Positions 17,924 through 26,426 of a stretch of 64,000 nucleotides of DNA are shown piece by piece. A program made the translations under genes and the position numbers. Source of the stretch: Bacillota bacterium (lineage in GTDB: Bacteria > Bacillota > Sulfobacillia > Sulfobacillales > Sulfobacillaceae); contig JAPNUR010000017.1 of the NCBI GenBank assembly GCA_026627385.1, positions 1-64,000 of the forward strand, in the 5' to 3' direction. Under the pieces are notes generated by a model, which saw only the letters and a program-made list of their open reading frames with translations, had not been told where the DNA came from and did no database searches. Numbering within the stretch: position 1 is the stretch's first letter; each line of letters starts with the position of its first letter.

Positions 17924-18592
17924 GTGTGGGATCATCGTCCCGTCGGCCTTGTCTGGCCTCATGTCTTGTGGTTCGTGGCGCTGGTAGCGGCGGCCATCTT
18001 GGCCCGCTGGACCTTCATCATCCACCTTGACCGCGCGGTATCGCACGCGCTTCGGGGACTCGGCGACAGTTGGCCGCCGGCAAATCTGATTTGGGTGCTC
18101 GGCGGCCTTCCCCTCACCTCAGTCGGGGTTCTAGCGTGGCTTATTCGCCGCCGCCCTTATGGCTGGCGGGGGTTGTGGGCTTTTGCCATGGGTCTGGTGT
18201 GCGAAGTGGCGTTGAAAATTGCGGTGCACACTCCCTTCCCGAAGCCAACGCCGGAGCCGAGTTTTTATGCGCACTTGGAAATGGCCACCAATGTGACGCC
18301 GCAATTGGCATTCAGATGGCTCAGCCGCCTCGGCGGCCACGCCGGACGCGTGGGGACAGGTCGTGCGATTTTTCACGGCAGTTTTCCCAGTGGCCACGTC
18401 TATCGCCTCACCTACGCCCTGGGCCTCTGGTTTCAGCGCTGGCCGGTGGCGACCTGGGTCGTGGCGGCTCTGGCTGGCCTCCTTGTCGTGGCCACCGGGG
18501 GTCATTGGGCCATCGATGTCATTGGCGGCTTTGCTCTGGCCCGACTGATGTTGTGGCTGGCTATGAGTCCGACGGCGGACTTGCCGCAATAG
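17924..18592 (+). CDS. PAP2-family phosphatase (membrane)
   Basis: 222 residues with about five or six membrane helices. The phosphatase motifs are FPSGH (near residue 152) and GHWAIDVIGG (near residue 190). The first motif, usually KxxxxxxRP, is altered (KIAVHTPFPKPTPEP), so substrate handling may differ. Such enzymes dephosphorylate phosphatidate or undecaprenyl diphosphate at the outer membrane face. Start is GTG at 17924 with GGAGG 8 bases before it. Its last 32 bases overlap the convergent rhodanese gene. Confidence 0.75.
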   Translation: MWDHRPVGLVWPHVLWFVALVAAAILARWTFIIHLDRAVSHALRGLGDSWPPANLIWVLGGLPLTSVGVLAWLIRRRPYGWRGLWAFAMGLVCEVALKIAVHTPFPKPTPEPSFYAHLEMATNVTPQLAFRWLSRLGGHAGRVGTGRAIFHGSFPSGHVYRLTYALGLWFQRWPVATWVVAALAGLLVVATGGHWAIDVIGGFALARLMLWLAMSPTADLPQ

Positions 18593-19406
18593 GCGCATCT
18601 TCATGCTGGATCCAATCGCTCCAGCTGCCCGGATATAGCAGCGGATCGGCTCCAATTAAGCGGAGCGCCACGATGTTGACGCACGCGCTGACCCCCGAAC
18701 CGCAGTAAACAATCGGCTCTTTAGACTGTGCCAGCGGGAAGATCTGGCGTAAGTCCTCAAGCGGACGAAAAGTGCCGTCAGGGTTGAGAACCGTGGTGTA
18801 GGGGTAGTTTTCTGCCCCGGGGATATGCCCTGCCTTGGCATCGAGCGGCTCATCGTGGCCGTGATAGCGGTCGGGCATGCGCGCGTCGAAAACAGGAAAA
18901 CACTGGGATAAATGACGCACCGTCTGGTAGTCCGCGACCATACGGGGATCGGGCCGGGGGGTAAAGTGGCCCCGCTGAATGGCGGGCTCAACGTCGGTGA
19001 CAGGGTACCCATGGCGAAGCCACGCAGCGTAACCCCCGTCCAGCATTGACACCAACCCATGGCCAAAATATTGTAACAACCACCAGCATCGCGCCGCGGC
19101 GGTGGCTTCATCGTCGTAGACCACCACGTAACTGGCGTCGTCGACCCCCAGGGATTCCATGACCTCTTGAAATTGTTGCGGCGTAGGCAGCGGGTGGCGT
19201 CCTCCGTAGCGCCCAGGAGGGGCTGAGAGATGTTGGCCCAGGTCCACGTAGCGTGCGCCGGGAATGTGGCTCTGACGGTAGGCGTCAATGCCATAGGTCG
19301 GATTTGTGAGTTGCCAACGACAATCAAGAATGACAACATGAGGATCGTCTAAGCGTGCAAAGAGCCACTCGGCTTGAACCAGCGGAGGCGTGTCGCTAAA
19401 GGGCAT
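18561..19406 (-). CDS. Rhodanese-type sulfurtransferase (SseA-like)
   Basis: 281 residues, two rhodanese domains. The first is catalytically inactive (residues ~1-140). The second carries the active loop YCGSGVSA with the persulfide cysteine near residue 240, similar to thiosulfate or 3-mercaptopyruvate sulfurtransferases. It moves sulfane sulfur to cyanide, thiols or other acceptors. ATG at 19406 has AGAGGTGA upstream. The 3' end overlaps the PAP2 gene tail to tail by 32 bases. Confidence 0.85.
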   Translation of the reverse strand: MPFSDTPPLVQAEWLFARLDDPHVVILDCRWQLTNPTYGIDAYRQSHIPGARYVDLGQHLSAPPGRYGGRHPLPTPQQFQEVMESLGVDDASYVVVYDDEATAAARCWWLLQYFGHGLVSMLDGGYAAWLRHGYPVTDVEPAIQRGHFTPRPDPRMVADYQTVRHLSQCFPVFDARMPDRYHGHDEPLDAKAGHIPGAENYPYTTVLNPDGTFRPLEDLRQIFPLAQSKEPIVYCGSGVSACVNIVALRLIGADPLLYPGSWSDWIQHEDAPIAASPPSDS

Positions 19407-19610
19407 AATGTCACCTCTTTTTGGATCGAGTGTAGCGGAGGACGAGGGCTCGTTCAAGAAGATTTCAGAGCCCCATGGGCACGGGCAGGGAATCCTCTCT
19501 TGACTGGCGAATAGGATGGCGTTGTTGCGCGAGCGGAGACACGCGACCGGCAAGCCAGATGCTCTGAGGTGGCCTAAAATGCTGGAAGGTGCCCGAAGGA
19601 GGCGAATGAA

Positions 19611-20402
19611 TTGTTTGAGCAAATTGAATGGCTAGAAGCTGAAGGGGTGCTCACTCTCCGGCTCAATCGCCCGGATGCCCTGAACGCCCTCACCCGTACC
19701 ATGCGCAGCGAGTTGCTCGAGGCGCTGAATCAGGCCCACGACCGTCCCAACCTTCGCGTGGTGGTGTTGCGCGGGGCGGGTCGTGCCTTTTGCGTAGGCC
19801 AGGATTTGCGGGAGATGAAAAGCTATTATGACGAGCATGGGCCGCGCCTTGGGCAATTGGTGGAAGAGGAATACATACCGCTAGTTCTTGCGTTGCGCGC
19901 GCTGCCCAAACCCACTGTGGCGGTGGTGGAAGGACCGGCGGTGGGGGGAGGGATGGCACTCGCGTTGGCCACTGACTTTCGCGTGGTGTCGGCGCGTGCC
20001 CAGCTTGTGCCGGCCTTTGTGAATGTCGGCCTAGCACCGGATACCGGAACCACCTTTTTCTTAGGCCGCGCTATTGGCTACGCCCGCGCCCTTTCGTACT
20101 GTTTATCGGGCCAACCCATTGGGGCTGAGGAGATGGTTCGCCTGGGGTTAGCGGAGACGGTGTATGAGAGTTCCGAGGCGCTTGAGGAGGGATTGGCGAC
20201 GTTGCTTGGTCGTCTCAAGGTGGGTCCGACCGCCGCTTACGTGGGTATACGCCGCCTTTTTGACGAAACCCAGACGCTTTCCTTGGCCGAGGTGTTGAAG
20301 CGGGAGCGGGACATGCAGGAGCAGTTGGCGGCGACTAAGGATCACCAAGAGGCGGTCGCCGCGTTCTTAGCGAAGCGAGCGCCCGCATTTCGGGGGGTTT
20401 AA
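19611..20402 (+). CDS. Enoyl-CoA hydratase/isomerase (PaaG/EchA-like)
   Basis: 263 residues, crotonase fold. The oxyanion-hole segments are RAFCVGQDLREM (near residue 60) and EGPAVGGGMALALATDF (near residue 108). The second catalytic site reads GLAPDTGTTFFL, with Asp where hydratases have Glu, as in PaaG-type isomerases and ring-opening crotonases. Start is TTG at 19611 with AAGGAGG 8 bases upstream. It is the first gene of the CoA-ester cluster running to 26378. Confidence 0.85.
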   Translation: MFEQIEWLEAEGVLTLRLNRPDALNALTRTMRSELLEALNQAHDRPNLRVVVLRGAGRAFCVGQDLREMKSYYDEHGPRLGQLVEEEYIPLVLALRALPKPTVAVVEGPAVGGGMALALATDFRVVSARAQLVPAFVNVGLAPDTGTTFFLGRAIGYARALSYCLSGQPIGAEEMVRLGLAETVYESSEALEEGLATLLGRLKVGPTAAYVGIRRLFDETQTLSLAEVLKRERDMQEQLAATKDHQEAVAAFLAKRAPAFRGV

Positions 20403-20432
20403 CCCATTGATGACAACTGAAGGAGGATGAGG

Positions 20433-21224
20433 ATGGCACAAACCATGTTGCCCTCTGGCACATTTCAAGGAGAGACGGCGATCGTCACGGGCGGCGGCAG
20501 TGGCATCGGCTTTGGGATTGCGCGAGAACTCGGTCGACTCGGAGCGACGGTAGTCATTGCCGGACGCAAGCCGGAACGGCTAGAGCAAGCGGTCGCACAA
20601 CTGAAAGACGAGGACATCCGAGCGCTGGCCATCCCCACCGACGTTCGCGATCCAGCCCAAGTGGAGGCCTTGGTGGATCAAACTCTGGCCACCACAGGGC
20701 GCTTGGACTGCTTGGTCAACGCGGCGGCGGGCAACTTTGTCGTCGACAGTGAGAAATTGTCCGTCAACGGTTGGAACGCGGTGGTGAACACCGTCTTAAA
20801 TGGCACGTTTTACTGCACTCGGGCCGCCGGTTTAAAAATGATCGAACAAGGGCGCGGCGGCCGCATTCTTTCCATCGTGGCGAGCTATGCCTGGACCGGC
20901 GGTCCGCGCACCGTGCATTCGGTTGCGGCAAAGGCGGGCGTGGTTGCGATGACGCGCACGCTGGCGGTGGAATGGGCTCATTACCGGATTCGGGTGAATG
21001 GCTTGTGCCCTGGTCCTACCGATACCGAAGGCGCGCGGCCGCTCTGGGCGGACCCCGCCGAAGCGCAGCGCCTCAAAGCCAAGATTCCTGTGGGCCGCTT
21101 TGGGACCGTGGAGGAGATGGCGCAGGCGGCCAGCTATTTGTTGTCGCCATACGCCGATTTTGTTAACGGTGAGATCTTCGTCATTGATGGGGGCGAATGG
21201 CTTGGCAAGGGGTTAACCTCGTAA
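20433..21224 (+). CDS. fadH: 2,4-dienoyl-CoA reductase-like SDR
   Basis: 263 residues. GGGSGIG binds the dinucleotide. In place of YxxxK, the protein has Tyr (SYAW), Ser 11 residues later and Lys 15 residues later (HSVAAK). I recall this Tyr-Ser-Lys spacing from the 2,4-dienoyl-CoA reductases of the SDR type. CPGPTDTEGA and INGGEW-like C-terminal text (IDGGEWLGKG) also match the Bacillus FadH group. It would reduce a conjugated dienoyl-CoA with NADPH. ATG at 20433 has AGGAGG 6 bases upstream. It is 30 bases after the hydratase. Confidence 0.75.
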   Translation: MAQTMLPSGTFQGETAIVTGGGSGIGFGIARELGRLGATVVIAGRKPERLEQAVAQLKDEDIRALAIPTDVRDPAQVEALVDQTLATTGRLDCLVNAAAGNFVVDSEKLSVNGWNAVVNTVLNGTFYCTRAAGLKMIEQGRGGRILSIVASYAWTGGPRTVHSVAAKAGVVAMTRTLAVEWAHYRIRVNGLCPGPTDTEGARPLWADPAEAQRLKAKIPVGRFGTVEEMAQAASYLLSPYADFVNGEIFVIDGGEWLGKGLTS

Positions 21225-21251
21225 GGAACCGGCCCAAAGGAGGTTTTCATC

Positions 21252-22115
21252 ATGGACAAGCGAATGAGCATTGATGACGTGATTGACCGCATTCCCGACA
21301 GCGCCACCATTGCCATTGGAGGTTCCTCGATTTCGCGCAAGCCCATGGCCCTGGTGCGGGCGTTAGCGCGCAGTGACAAGCGGGACTTGACGGTCATCGT
21401 TGACGTGGGCGGCCCCGACGTGGACTTGCTGTTGGGGACCGGGCGCGTCAAGCGGATCATTTACGCCTTTGTGGGGTTTGAAGTGTTAGGACTGGCTCCG
21501 CACTTTCGCCGCGCACGCCAAGAAGCGACGGCGGAGTTTCAGGAGTGGACGGAATACACAGTCATGGCGGGACTTGACGCGACCATTAAGCGGGTGCCGT
21601 TTATGCCCACCCACGCTACGCTGGGAACCGACGTGCTGGCGGTGAACCCGGCCTTTAAGGAAATCCGCGATCCCTTCGGCCAAGAGCCCTTAGTGGCAGT
21701 TCCGGCGTTGGCTCCGGATGTGGCCCTCATTCACGTCAATTATGCCGACGTTCAAGGTAATGGCGTCATTTTAGGCGATGGGCACGTGGATGTGCTCTGT
21801 GCCAAGGCGGCCAAGGCGACCTACATGTCGTGCGAACGGATTTTGTCCTCGGAGGAACTGCAGCGGTTTGGCCGCGACGTGCAAATCTTGCGCGTGTATT
21901 CCAAAGGGGTCGTGGAGGTGCCCTGGGGCGCGCATCCCACAGGCTGCGCCCCCGATTATCGGACGGACTTGCGCCATCTTCAAGAATACTTAAAGGCGGC
22001 TCAATCGGAGGACGGCTGGCGTCGCTATGAAACCGAATTTGTGCAAGTCGACCACCGCCAATACTTGGAGAATCATGGCGGCCCTGAAGAACTGGTGTCG
22101 CGCCTGAAGGTATGA
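21252..22115 (+). CDS. CoA-transferase family I, alpha subunit (GctA/IpdA-like)
   Basis: 287 residues. It resembles glutaconate CoA-transferase subunit A and the IpdA subunit of the steroid ring-opening hydrolase: IAIGGSSISRKPMALVRAL near the start, then EWTEYTVMAGL and VPFMPTHATLGTD. GDVxG-like DVQGNGVILGD is also present. The protein forms a heterodimer with the next gene. AGGAGG precedes the ATG. Whether it transfers CoA or hydrolyses a cyclic beta-diketone thioester cannot be told from sequence. Confidence 0.8.
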   Translation: MDKRMSIDDVIDRIPDSATIAIGGSSISRKPMALVRALARSDKRDLTVIVDVGGPDVDLLLGTGRVKRIIYAFVGFEVLGLAPHFRRARQEATAEFQEWTEYTVMAGLDATIKRVPFMPTHATLGTDVLAVNPAFKEIRDPFGQEPLVAVPALAPDVALIHVNYADVQGNGVILGDGHVDVLCAKAAKATYMSCERILSSEELQRFGRDVQILRVYSKGVVEVPWGAHPTGCAPDYRTDLRHLQEYLKAAQSEDGWRRYETEFVQVDHRQYLENHGGPEELVSRLKV

Positions 22116-22162
22116 CTCGCGGGCTGCTGAACCCCGCATGATATATTCAGGGAGGGATTTGG

Positions 22163-23026
22163 ATGCCGTTGGCTCCCGAGTTCAATGTGGATGAAGTGAT
22201 CATTACCGCGATGGCACGGCAATTGCACGGGGAAGTCTTAGTCAGCTCGGTCACCGCGTTTGGCTCGCTTGCGGCGCATTTGGCCAAGCGCCGCTATGCG
22301 CCTGATTTGGCTGTGCTTTCGACGCCGGAGTCGGGGATGGACGTGACTCCCATGCCCACGCTGACCTTAGGGCAATTTCTCACCGATGTTCAACAGGGGA
22401 TCCCGTTGACGATGGAAGACATTTTTGATGCCATTTTTACCGATCGCTTCCGGATTTGGATTAATCCGTCGCAGATTGACCAATACGGCAATACGAACAT
22501 TACCTGCATTGGCGATTGGCATCGTCCCAAGGTGGCGTTAGTGGGATCGCGGGGCATTCCGGAGGACACCTCGCACTTGTCCGAAACCTTTTATTATATC
22601 TTAAACCATTCCTTGCGGTCGGTCGTGGCCCGCGTCGATTTTCGCAGTGGTGCCGGCAATGGTGACAGTCGTCAGTTATTAGGGCGCCACGGGGCCCCGA
22701 CGGTGCTGGTGACCGACCTCGGTGTGTTCACCTTTGACGGGCCTGGGGGACAGATGGCGATACAAAGCTTGCATCCGGGGGTTGCCTTGGACGAGGTGCG
22801 CGCGCGCACGGGCTTCGAACTGTATGTGCCCCCGGGACCGATTCGCGAGACGGAGCCTCCGTCGGATGAGGACATTCGCATTATTCGCGACGCCGACCCG
22901 CTCGAGGTGCGCAAGTTGGAACTGATGTCGGGCCCGCTCGCAGCCGAAAAATTTGTGGCGATTTATGAGCGCGAGCGGCAAACGTTTCACGCGACCTACC
23001 CGCGCGTAGGAAAGCTGGGCCGCTAA
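22163..23026 (+). CDS. CoA-transferase family I, beta subunit (GctB/IpdB-like)
   Basis: 287 residues, partner of the preceding subunit. The GctB/IpdB core reads DQYGNTNITCIGD and GSRGIPEDTSHL, followed by a C-terminal hydrolase/transferase lobe (VTDLGVFTFDG). A PESGMD segment near residue 53 lies where the CoA-transferases carry their catalytic Glu; IpdB-type hydrolases have lost transferase activity, so this site is worth aligning. The stop codon overlaps the next ATG (TAATG). Confidence 0.8.
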   Translation: MPLAPEFNVDEVIITAMARQLHGEVLVSSVTAFGSLAAHLAKRRYAPDLAVLSTPESGMDVTPMPTLTLGQFLTDVQQGIPLTMEDIFDAIFTDRFRIWINPSQIDQYGNTNITCIGDWHRPKVALVGSRGIPEDTSHLSETFYYILNHSLRSVVARVDFRSGAGNGDSRQLLGRHGAPTVLVTDLGVFTFDGPGGQMAIQSLHPGVALDEVRARTGFELYVPPGPIRETEPPSDEDIRIIRDADPLEVRKLELMSGPLAAEKFVAIYERERQTFHATYPRVGKLGR

Positions 23027-23775
23027 TGCACCTGGAAGGGAAGCGTATGTTGGTCACCGGCGGCGCCCGGGGCATTGGCCGGGCGATTGCTGAGGGCGCG
23101 TTGGCAGCGGGGGCGCGGGTGGCCATTTGGGCGCTCCATGAGGCGAGCGCCAACGATGCGTGGGACGCGATGCCCGGCCTAACGTTGGCGGATGCGGTGG
23201 ACGTGGGTTCTCAGGTTGCCGTCAGAGACGGTATGGCCCGTGTGCTGGGGGCGTTAGGCGGCCTTGATGTGTTGGTCAACAACGCCGGGTATACCTTAAC
23301 GTCGCATTTTGTGGATGAAGAGGAGTCGTATTGGCGTCGGGTGGTGGACACCAACTTTTGGGGACCGGTCTACACCACCCGGGCGGTGTTGCCGACGATG
23401 TGCGAGCAAAACCAGGGCAGCATTATTCACGTCGTATCGGACGCTGGCCGGGTGGGCATGGCCGGGGAAGCCGTTTACGCGGGCGCCAAAGGCGGGGTCA
23501 TTGCCTTTGCCAAATCCATCGCCCAAGAAATGGCGCGCTTTAATATCCGGGTTAATTGCGTGGCGCCGGGCCCCACGCGCACGGCCATTTTAGATGACAA
23601 TACCGCCGATGCGGAGGCTCAGCACCTGATTGACAAGATGATTCGCCGCATTCCTTTGAAGCGCATCGCGGAACCGCCGGAGATTGCGGCCGTGGTCCTT
23701 TTTCTGGCCAGTGATGCGGCATCCTATATGACGGGGCAAGTGGTGTCGGTATCCGGCGGGTTAACCATGGTGTGA
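23026..23775 (+). CDS. SDR-family oxidoreductase
   Basis: 249 residues, classical SDR. GGARGIG near residue 13, NNAG (residues ~83-86), a catalytic Ser-Tyr-Lys set in SDAGRVGMAGEAVYAGAK (YAGAK), and GQVVSVSGG at the end. It should oxidise or reduce a hydroxyl/keto group with NAD(P). It is coupled to the CoA-transferase beta subunit by a 1-base overlap, so a 3-hydroxyacyl-CoA or ring-hydroxyl substrate within the cluster is likely. Confidence 0.8.
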   Translation: MHLEGKRMLVTGGARGIGRAIAEGALAAGARVAIWALHEASANDAWDAMPGLTLADAVDVGSQVAVRDGMARVLGALGGLDVLVNNAGYTLTSHFVDEEESYWRRVVDTNFWGPVYTTRAVLPTMCEQNQGSIIHVVSDAGRVGMAGEAVYAGAKGGVIAFAKSIAQEMARFNIRVNCVAPGPTRTAILDDNTADAEAQHLIDKMIRRIPLKRIAEPPEIAAVVLFLASDAASYMTGQVVSVSGGLTMV

Positions 23776-23820
23776 ACCGGAGGGACTCGCTCGTTTCGGG
23801 TTCAATGAGGAGGCATAGCG

Positions 23821-24645
23821 ATGGAGAGCGTAAGCCCCCATGTTTATGCATCGTGGGTTCCATCCGAGACGCTTCCGCCGTATGATGCCACGCGCTGCTA
23901 CTGGGTGGGCGATGACCATGTCGTGCTCCTCGTGGACTGCGGCGACGGCCAGGAGGCGGGGCGGGCGGTGTTGGAGGCGGATTGGCGAGAGTTAGGATCG
24001 CCCGCAGTGATGGGCATTGTCGTGACCCATTATCATCCGGATCATAGTGGTGGCGCGATGTGGGCTCGCCGGCGCTGGGCGGCACCGGTGTACCTGCACC
24101 CGCGCGACCAATCGCGCCTGGCTCTAGCTGATGCCGGAAGCTGGGCCGACCCGCCTCAGTCATGGACGGTGGCTGGGATGCGCGTGGAGTGCTTACCGGC
24201 GCCAGGGCATACGCCGGGGCAAGTGAACCTTTGGATTAGCGCGGAGCGGGTCTTGTTGGCGGGCGACAACGTGTTGGGAAACAGTACGGTCGTGATTCGC
24301 CCACCGGATGGCGATCTGGGCCAATATCTTGCCACGTTAGTACGTCTTCGGGCGCTCAAACCCGCCGTCATTGGCCCTGGGCATGGGGATGTGGTGCGCG
24401 ACGCCGAAGCCTATCTCGCCTACTATCTTCAGCACCGCGCGGAACGCCAGCGCCAGATCCTGGCCCTCCTAGAGGAGGAGCCGAAGACGGCAGAAGAGTT
24501 AGCCCAGGCGATTTACGCCCATCTGTTGGCGCCGGCTGACCGATACCTGGGGGTGTGGATGGTCCAAGGCCATCTGGCCTGGTGTGAATCCAACGGACTC
24601 GTGGCCCGCGATGGCCACGGTTATCGAAAGGTGAAGGACTCATGA
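23821..24645 (+). CDS. MBL-fold metallo-hydrolase with C-terminal helical domain
   Basis: 274 residues. HYHPDHSGG (residues ~69-77), HTPGQ, AGDNVLG and GPGHG give the metal ligands of the LACTB2/glyoxalase II-like branch. The C-terminal ~65 residues (EPKTAEELAQAIY) form a winged-helix-like tail found in LACTB2-type proteins. AGGAGG precedes the ATG. In this cluster a CoA-thioester hydrolase is plausible, though nuclease activity also occurs in the LACTB2 branch. Confidence 0.8.
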   Translation: MESVSPHVYASWVPSETLPPYDATRCYWVGDDHVVLLVDCGDGQEAGRAVLEADWRELGSPAVMGIVVTHYHPDHSGGAMWARRRWAAPVYLHPRDQSRLALADAGSWADPPQSWTVAGMRVECLPAPGHTPGQVNLWISAERVLLAGDNVLGNSTVVIRPPDGDLGQYLATLVRLRALKPAVIGPGHGDVVRDAEAYLAYYLQHRAERQRQILALLEEEPKTAEELAQAIYAHLLAPADRYLGVWMVQGHLAWCESNGLVARDGHGYRKVKDS

Positions 24646-25496
24646 TTTTTCGCGACGATTTATTAAAGGGTAAGGTGATTATGATTACCGGCGGCGGGAC
24701 GGGGTTAGGACGTTCCATGGCGGAGGCGTTTGGCTCCCTCGGTGGCGCGTTGGCGTTGGTCGGCCGACGGTTGGAGGTGCTTCAGGAGGCTAAGGCGGCG
24801 TTGGCCGCCCTAGGGGTGCCGGTGTACATTGCCGCTCTGGACATCCGCGACGCGGACCGGGTCGAGCGCGTCATCGATGACGTGTTTCAACACTTTGGTC
24901 ATCTCGATGTGTTGGTCAACAACGCGGCTGGCAATTTTATTAGCCCCACCGAACGGTTATCTCCCCGCGCGGTGGACGCCGTGCTCAATATTGTGCTTCA
25001 TGGCACCTTTTATTGCACTTTGGCGGCGGGCAAGCGCTGGATTGAGCGCCACGAACCCGGGACGGTGCTCAACATTACGACGACCTATGCTTGGACCGGG
25101 TCGGGGTACGTGGTGCCATCCGCCGCGGCTAAAGCCGGGGTCTTGGCCCTCACCCGCTCGCTCGCAGTAGAGTGGGCGCGTTACCACATTCGCCACGTGG
25201 CTATCGCCCCAGGGCCGTTTCCTACGGAGGGCGCGTGGTCGCGACTGATGCCCACCGAGGAGCTTGCCGAGGCCGCTCGGGAGCGCGTGCCGTTAAAGCG
25301 CGTAGGCCGCCATGAAGAGCTGACGACGCTGGCAGCGTACCTGATTTCGGATGAGGCCGCGTACATCAACGGAGAAGTGGTCACCATTGACGGCGGTGAA
25401 TGGCTGAAGGGGGCGGGCATGTTTAATGGATTGGAGGTCTTGAGCGATGCCGAATGGGATGCCATCCGGGCAAAGATGCCGAAACGCTCTTCGTAA
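24642..25496 (+). CDS. 2,4-dienoyl-CoA reductase-like SDR (second copy)
   Basis: 284 residues. It begins 4 bases inside the end of the MBL gene. GGGTGLG is the nucleotide loop. As in the 20433 gene, Tyr (TYAW) is followed by Ser at +11 and Lys at +15 (PSAAAK), matching the SDR-type 2,4-dienoyl-CoA reductases. APGPFPTEGA and INGEVVTIDGGEW follow. The C-terminal ~25 residues (FNGLEVLSDAEWDAIRAKM) extend beyond the first copy. The two paralogs may act on different double bonds of the same substrate. Confidence 0.75.
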   Translation: MIFRDDLLKGKVIMITGGGTGLGRSMAEAFGSLGGALALVGRRLEVLQEAKAALAALGVPVYIAALDIRDADRVERVIDDVFQHFGHLDVLVNNAAGNFISPTERLSPRAVDAVLNIVLHGTFYCTLAAGKRWIERHEPGTVLNITTTYAWTGSGYVVPSAAAKAGVLALTRSLAVEWARYHIRHVAIAPGPFPTEGAWSRLMPTEELAEAARERVPLKRVGRHEELTTLAAYLISDEAAYINGEVVTIDGGEWLKGAGMFNGLEVLSDAEWDAIRAKMPKRSS

Positions 25497-25528
25497 ATGG
25501 CACGTGCTTCGGAAACGGAGGGCGAGCA

Positions 25529-25993
25529 ATGTTTCGGATTGACCGCGAGTGCTTAGGTGAGCATTCGTTGCCCGAGACGCGTGAGGTGGAACGCGGGGCG
25601 ATTCGTAAATTCGCGCAAGCGCTCGGCCTTGCTAATCCTCTGCATTTTTCCTCTGAAGCTGCGCGGGCGGCCGGATTTCGGGATCTGCTGGCGCCCCCAA
25701 CGTTCGCCATCACGTTACTCAGTTGGAACGTTCCCGGCGTGCAGTGGCCGGCTGAAGGGGTCATTCATGGCGAGCAAACGCTGCGCCTGGGCGAGCCCAT
25801 CTGTGCCGGCGACGTCATTACCGTGAGCGGCTGGGTTGACGACGTGAAGTCGCGCCGCGCGGCGCGGGGGTCGATGCACATTGTGAGCCTGGTCAGCCAA
25901 GGGTTTCATCAATGGGGTCAGGAAGCGTTTTGGGCCAAAGCGGTCTTAATCGTAACCGAAAACGAGGAGGCGCCTCATGCAGATCGGCGATGA
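25529..25993 (+). CDS. MaoC-like / FAS1-type dehydratase N-terminal domain protein
   Basis: 154 residues, hot-dog fold. FAQALGLANPLHF and the APPTFAITLL segment correspond to the N-terminal half of two-part MaoC hydratases (FAS1_DH region). It lacks an obvious catalytic Asp/His pair, and so probably needs the next gene as active partner. ATG at 25529 has GGAGGG upstream; a frame extending back into the SDR gene is not supported. It overlaps the next gene by 17 bases. Confidence 0.7.
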   Translation: MFRIDRECLGEHSLPETREVERGAIRKFAQALGLANPLHFSSEAARAAGFRDLLAPPTFAITLLSWNVPGVQWPAEGVIHGEQTLRLGEPICAGDVITVSGWVDDVKSRRAARGSMHIVSLVSQGFHQWGQEAFWAKAVLIVTENEEAPHADRR

Positions 25994-26378
25994 ATTGGGC
26001 CCGTTTACGGTGCGTGTGACGCGTGAGCAGTTGGTGCGTTATGCTGGCGCGGCTGACGATTATAACCCCATCCATTACGACGACGAAGTGGCGCGAGCTC
26101 TGGGATTGCCCGGGGTAATCGTGCACGGCATGCTCAATATGGGCCTTATCGCGCGCTTTATCCTGGAGGCGCTGCCCCCGTTGACCGCCGTCGTCGATTA
26201 CCATGTGCGCTTTCGGCAAATGGTGCGGCCTCATGAATTGTTGACGATTCGGGCGTCCGTGAGCGGCATTGAGGATCCTTTCGTCGACTTTGAGGTGACG
26301 CTTCAGGGGGAACAGGCACGGCCTGCCGTCACCGGCCGACTGCGCGTGCGGCTCCCGGCGGGCCCAACACCCCGGTGA
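25977..26378 (+). CDS. MaoC-type enoyl-CoA hydratase
   Basis: 133 residues, hot-dog fold. YAGAADDYNPIHYDDEVA holds the catalytic Asp and His of R-specific hydratases, and GVIVHGMLNMGLIA is the following helix. GAGGAGG precedes the ATG. Overlap with the 154-residue partner suggests a heteromeric hydratase, comparable to the ChsH1/ChsH2 or two-part MaoC pairs. It is the last gene of the CoA-ester cluster; the next genes are convergent. Confidence 0.8.
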   Translation: MQIGDELGPFTVRVTREQLVRYAGAADDYNPIHYDDEVARALGLPGVIVHGMLNMGLIARFILEALPPLTAVVDYHVRFRQMVRPHELLTIRASVSGIEDPFVDFEVTLQGEQARPAVTGRLRVRLPAGPTPR

Positions 26379-26426
26379 CGCGATGAGGTTGCTGGACTCT
26401 GGCGACGGGAAGATGCCACCAAGGCT

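Noticed and set aside
23552-24163. Minus-strand open frame of 203 codons
   Set aside because: Antisense to the SDR and MBL genes, no recognisable domain or start signal.
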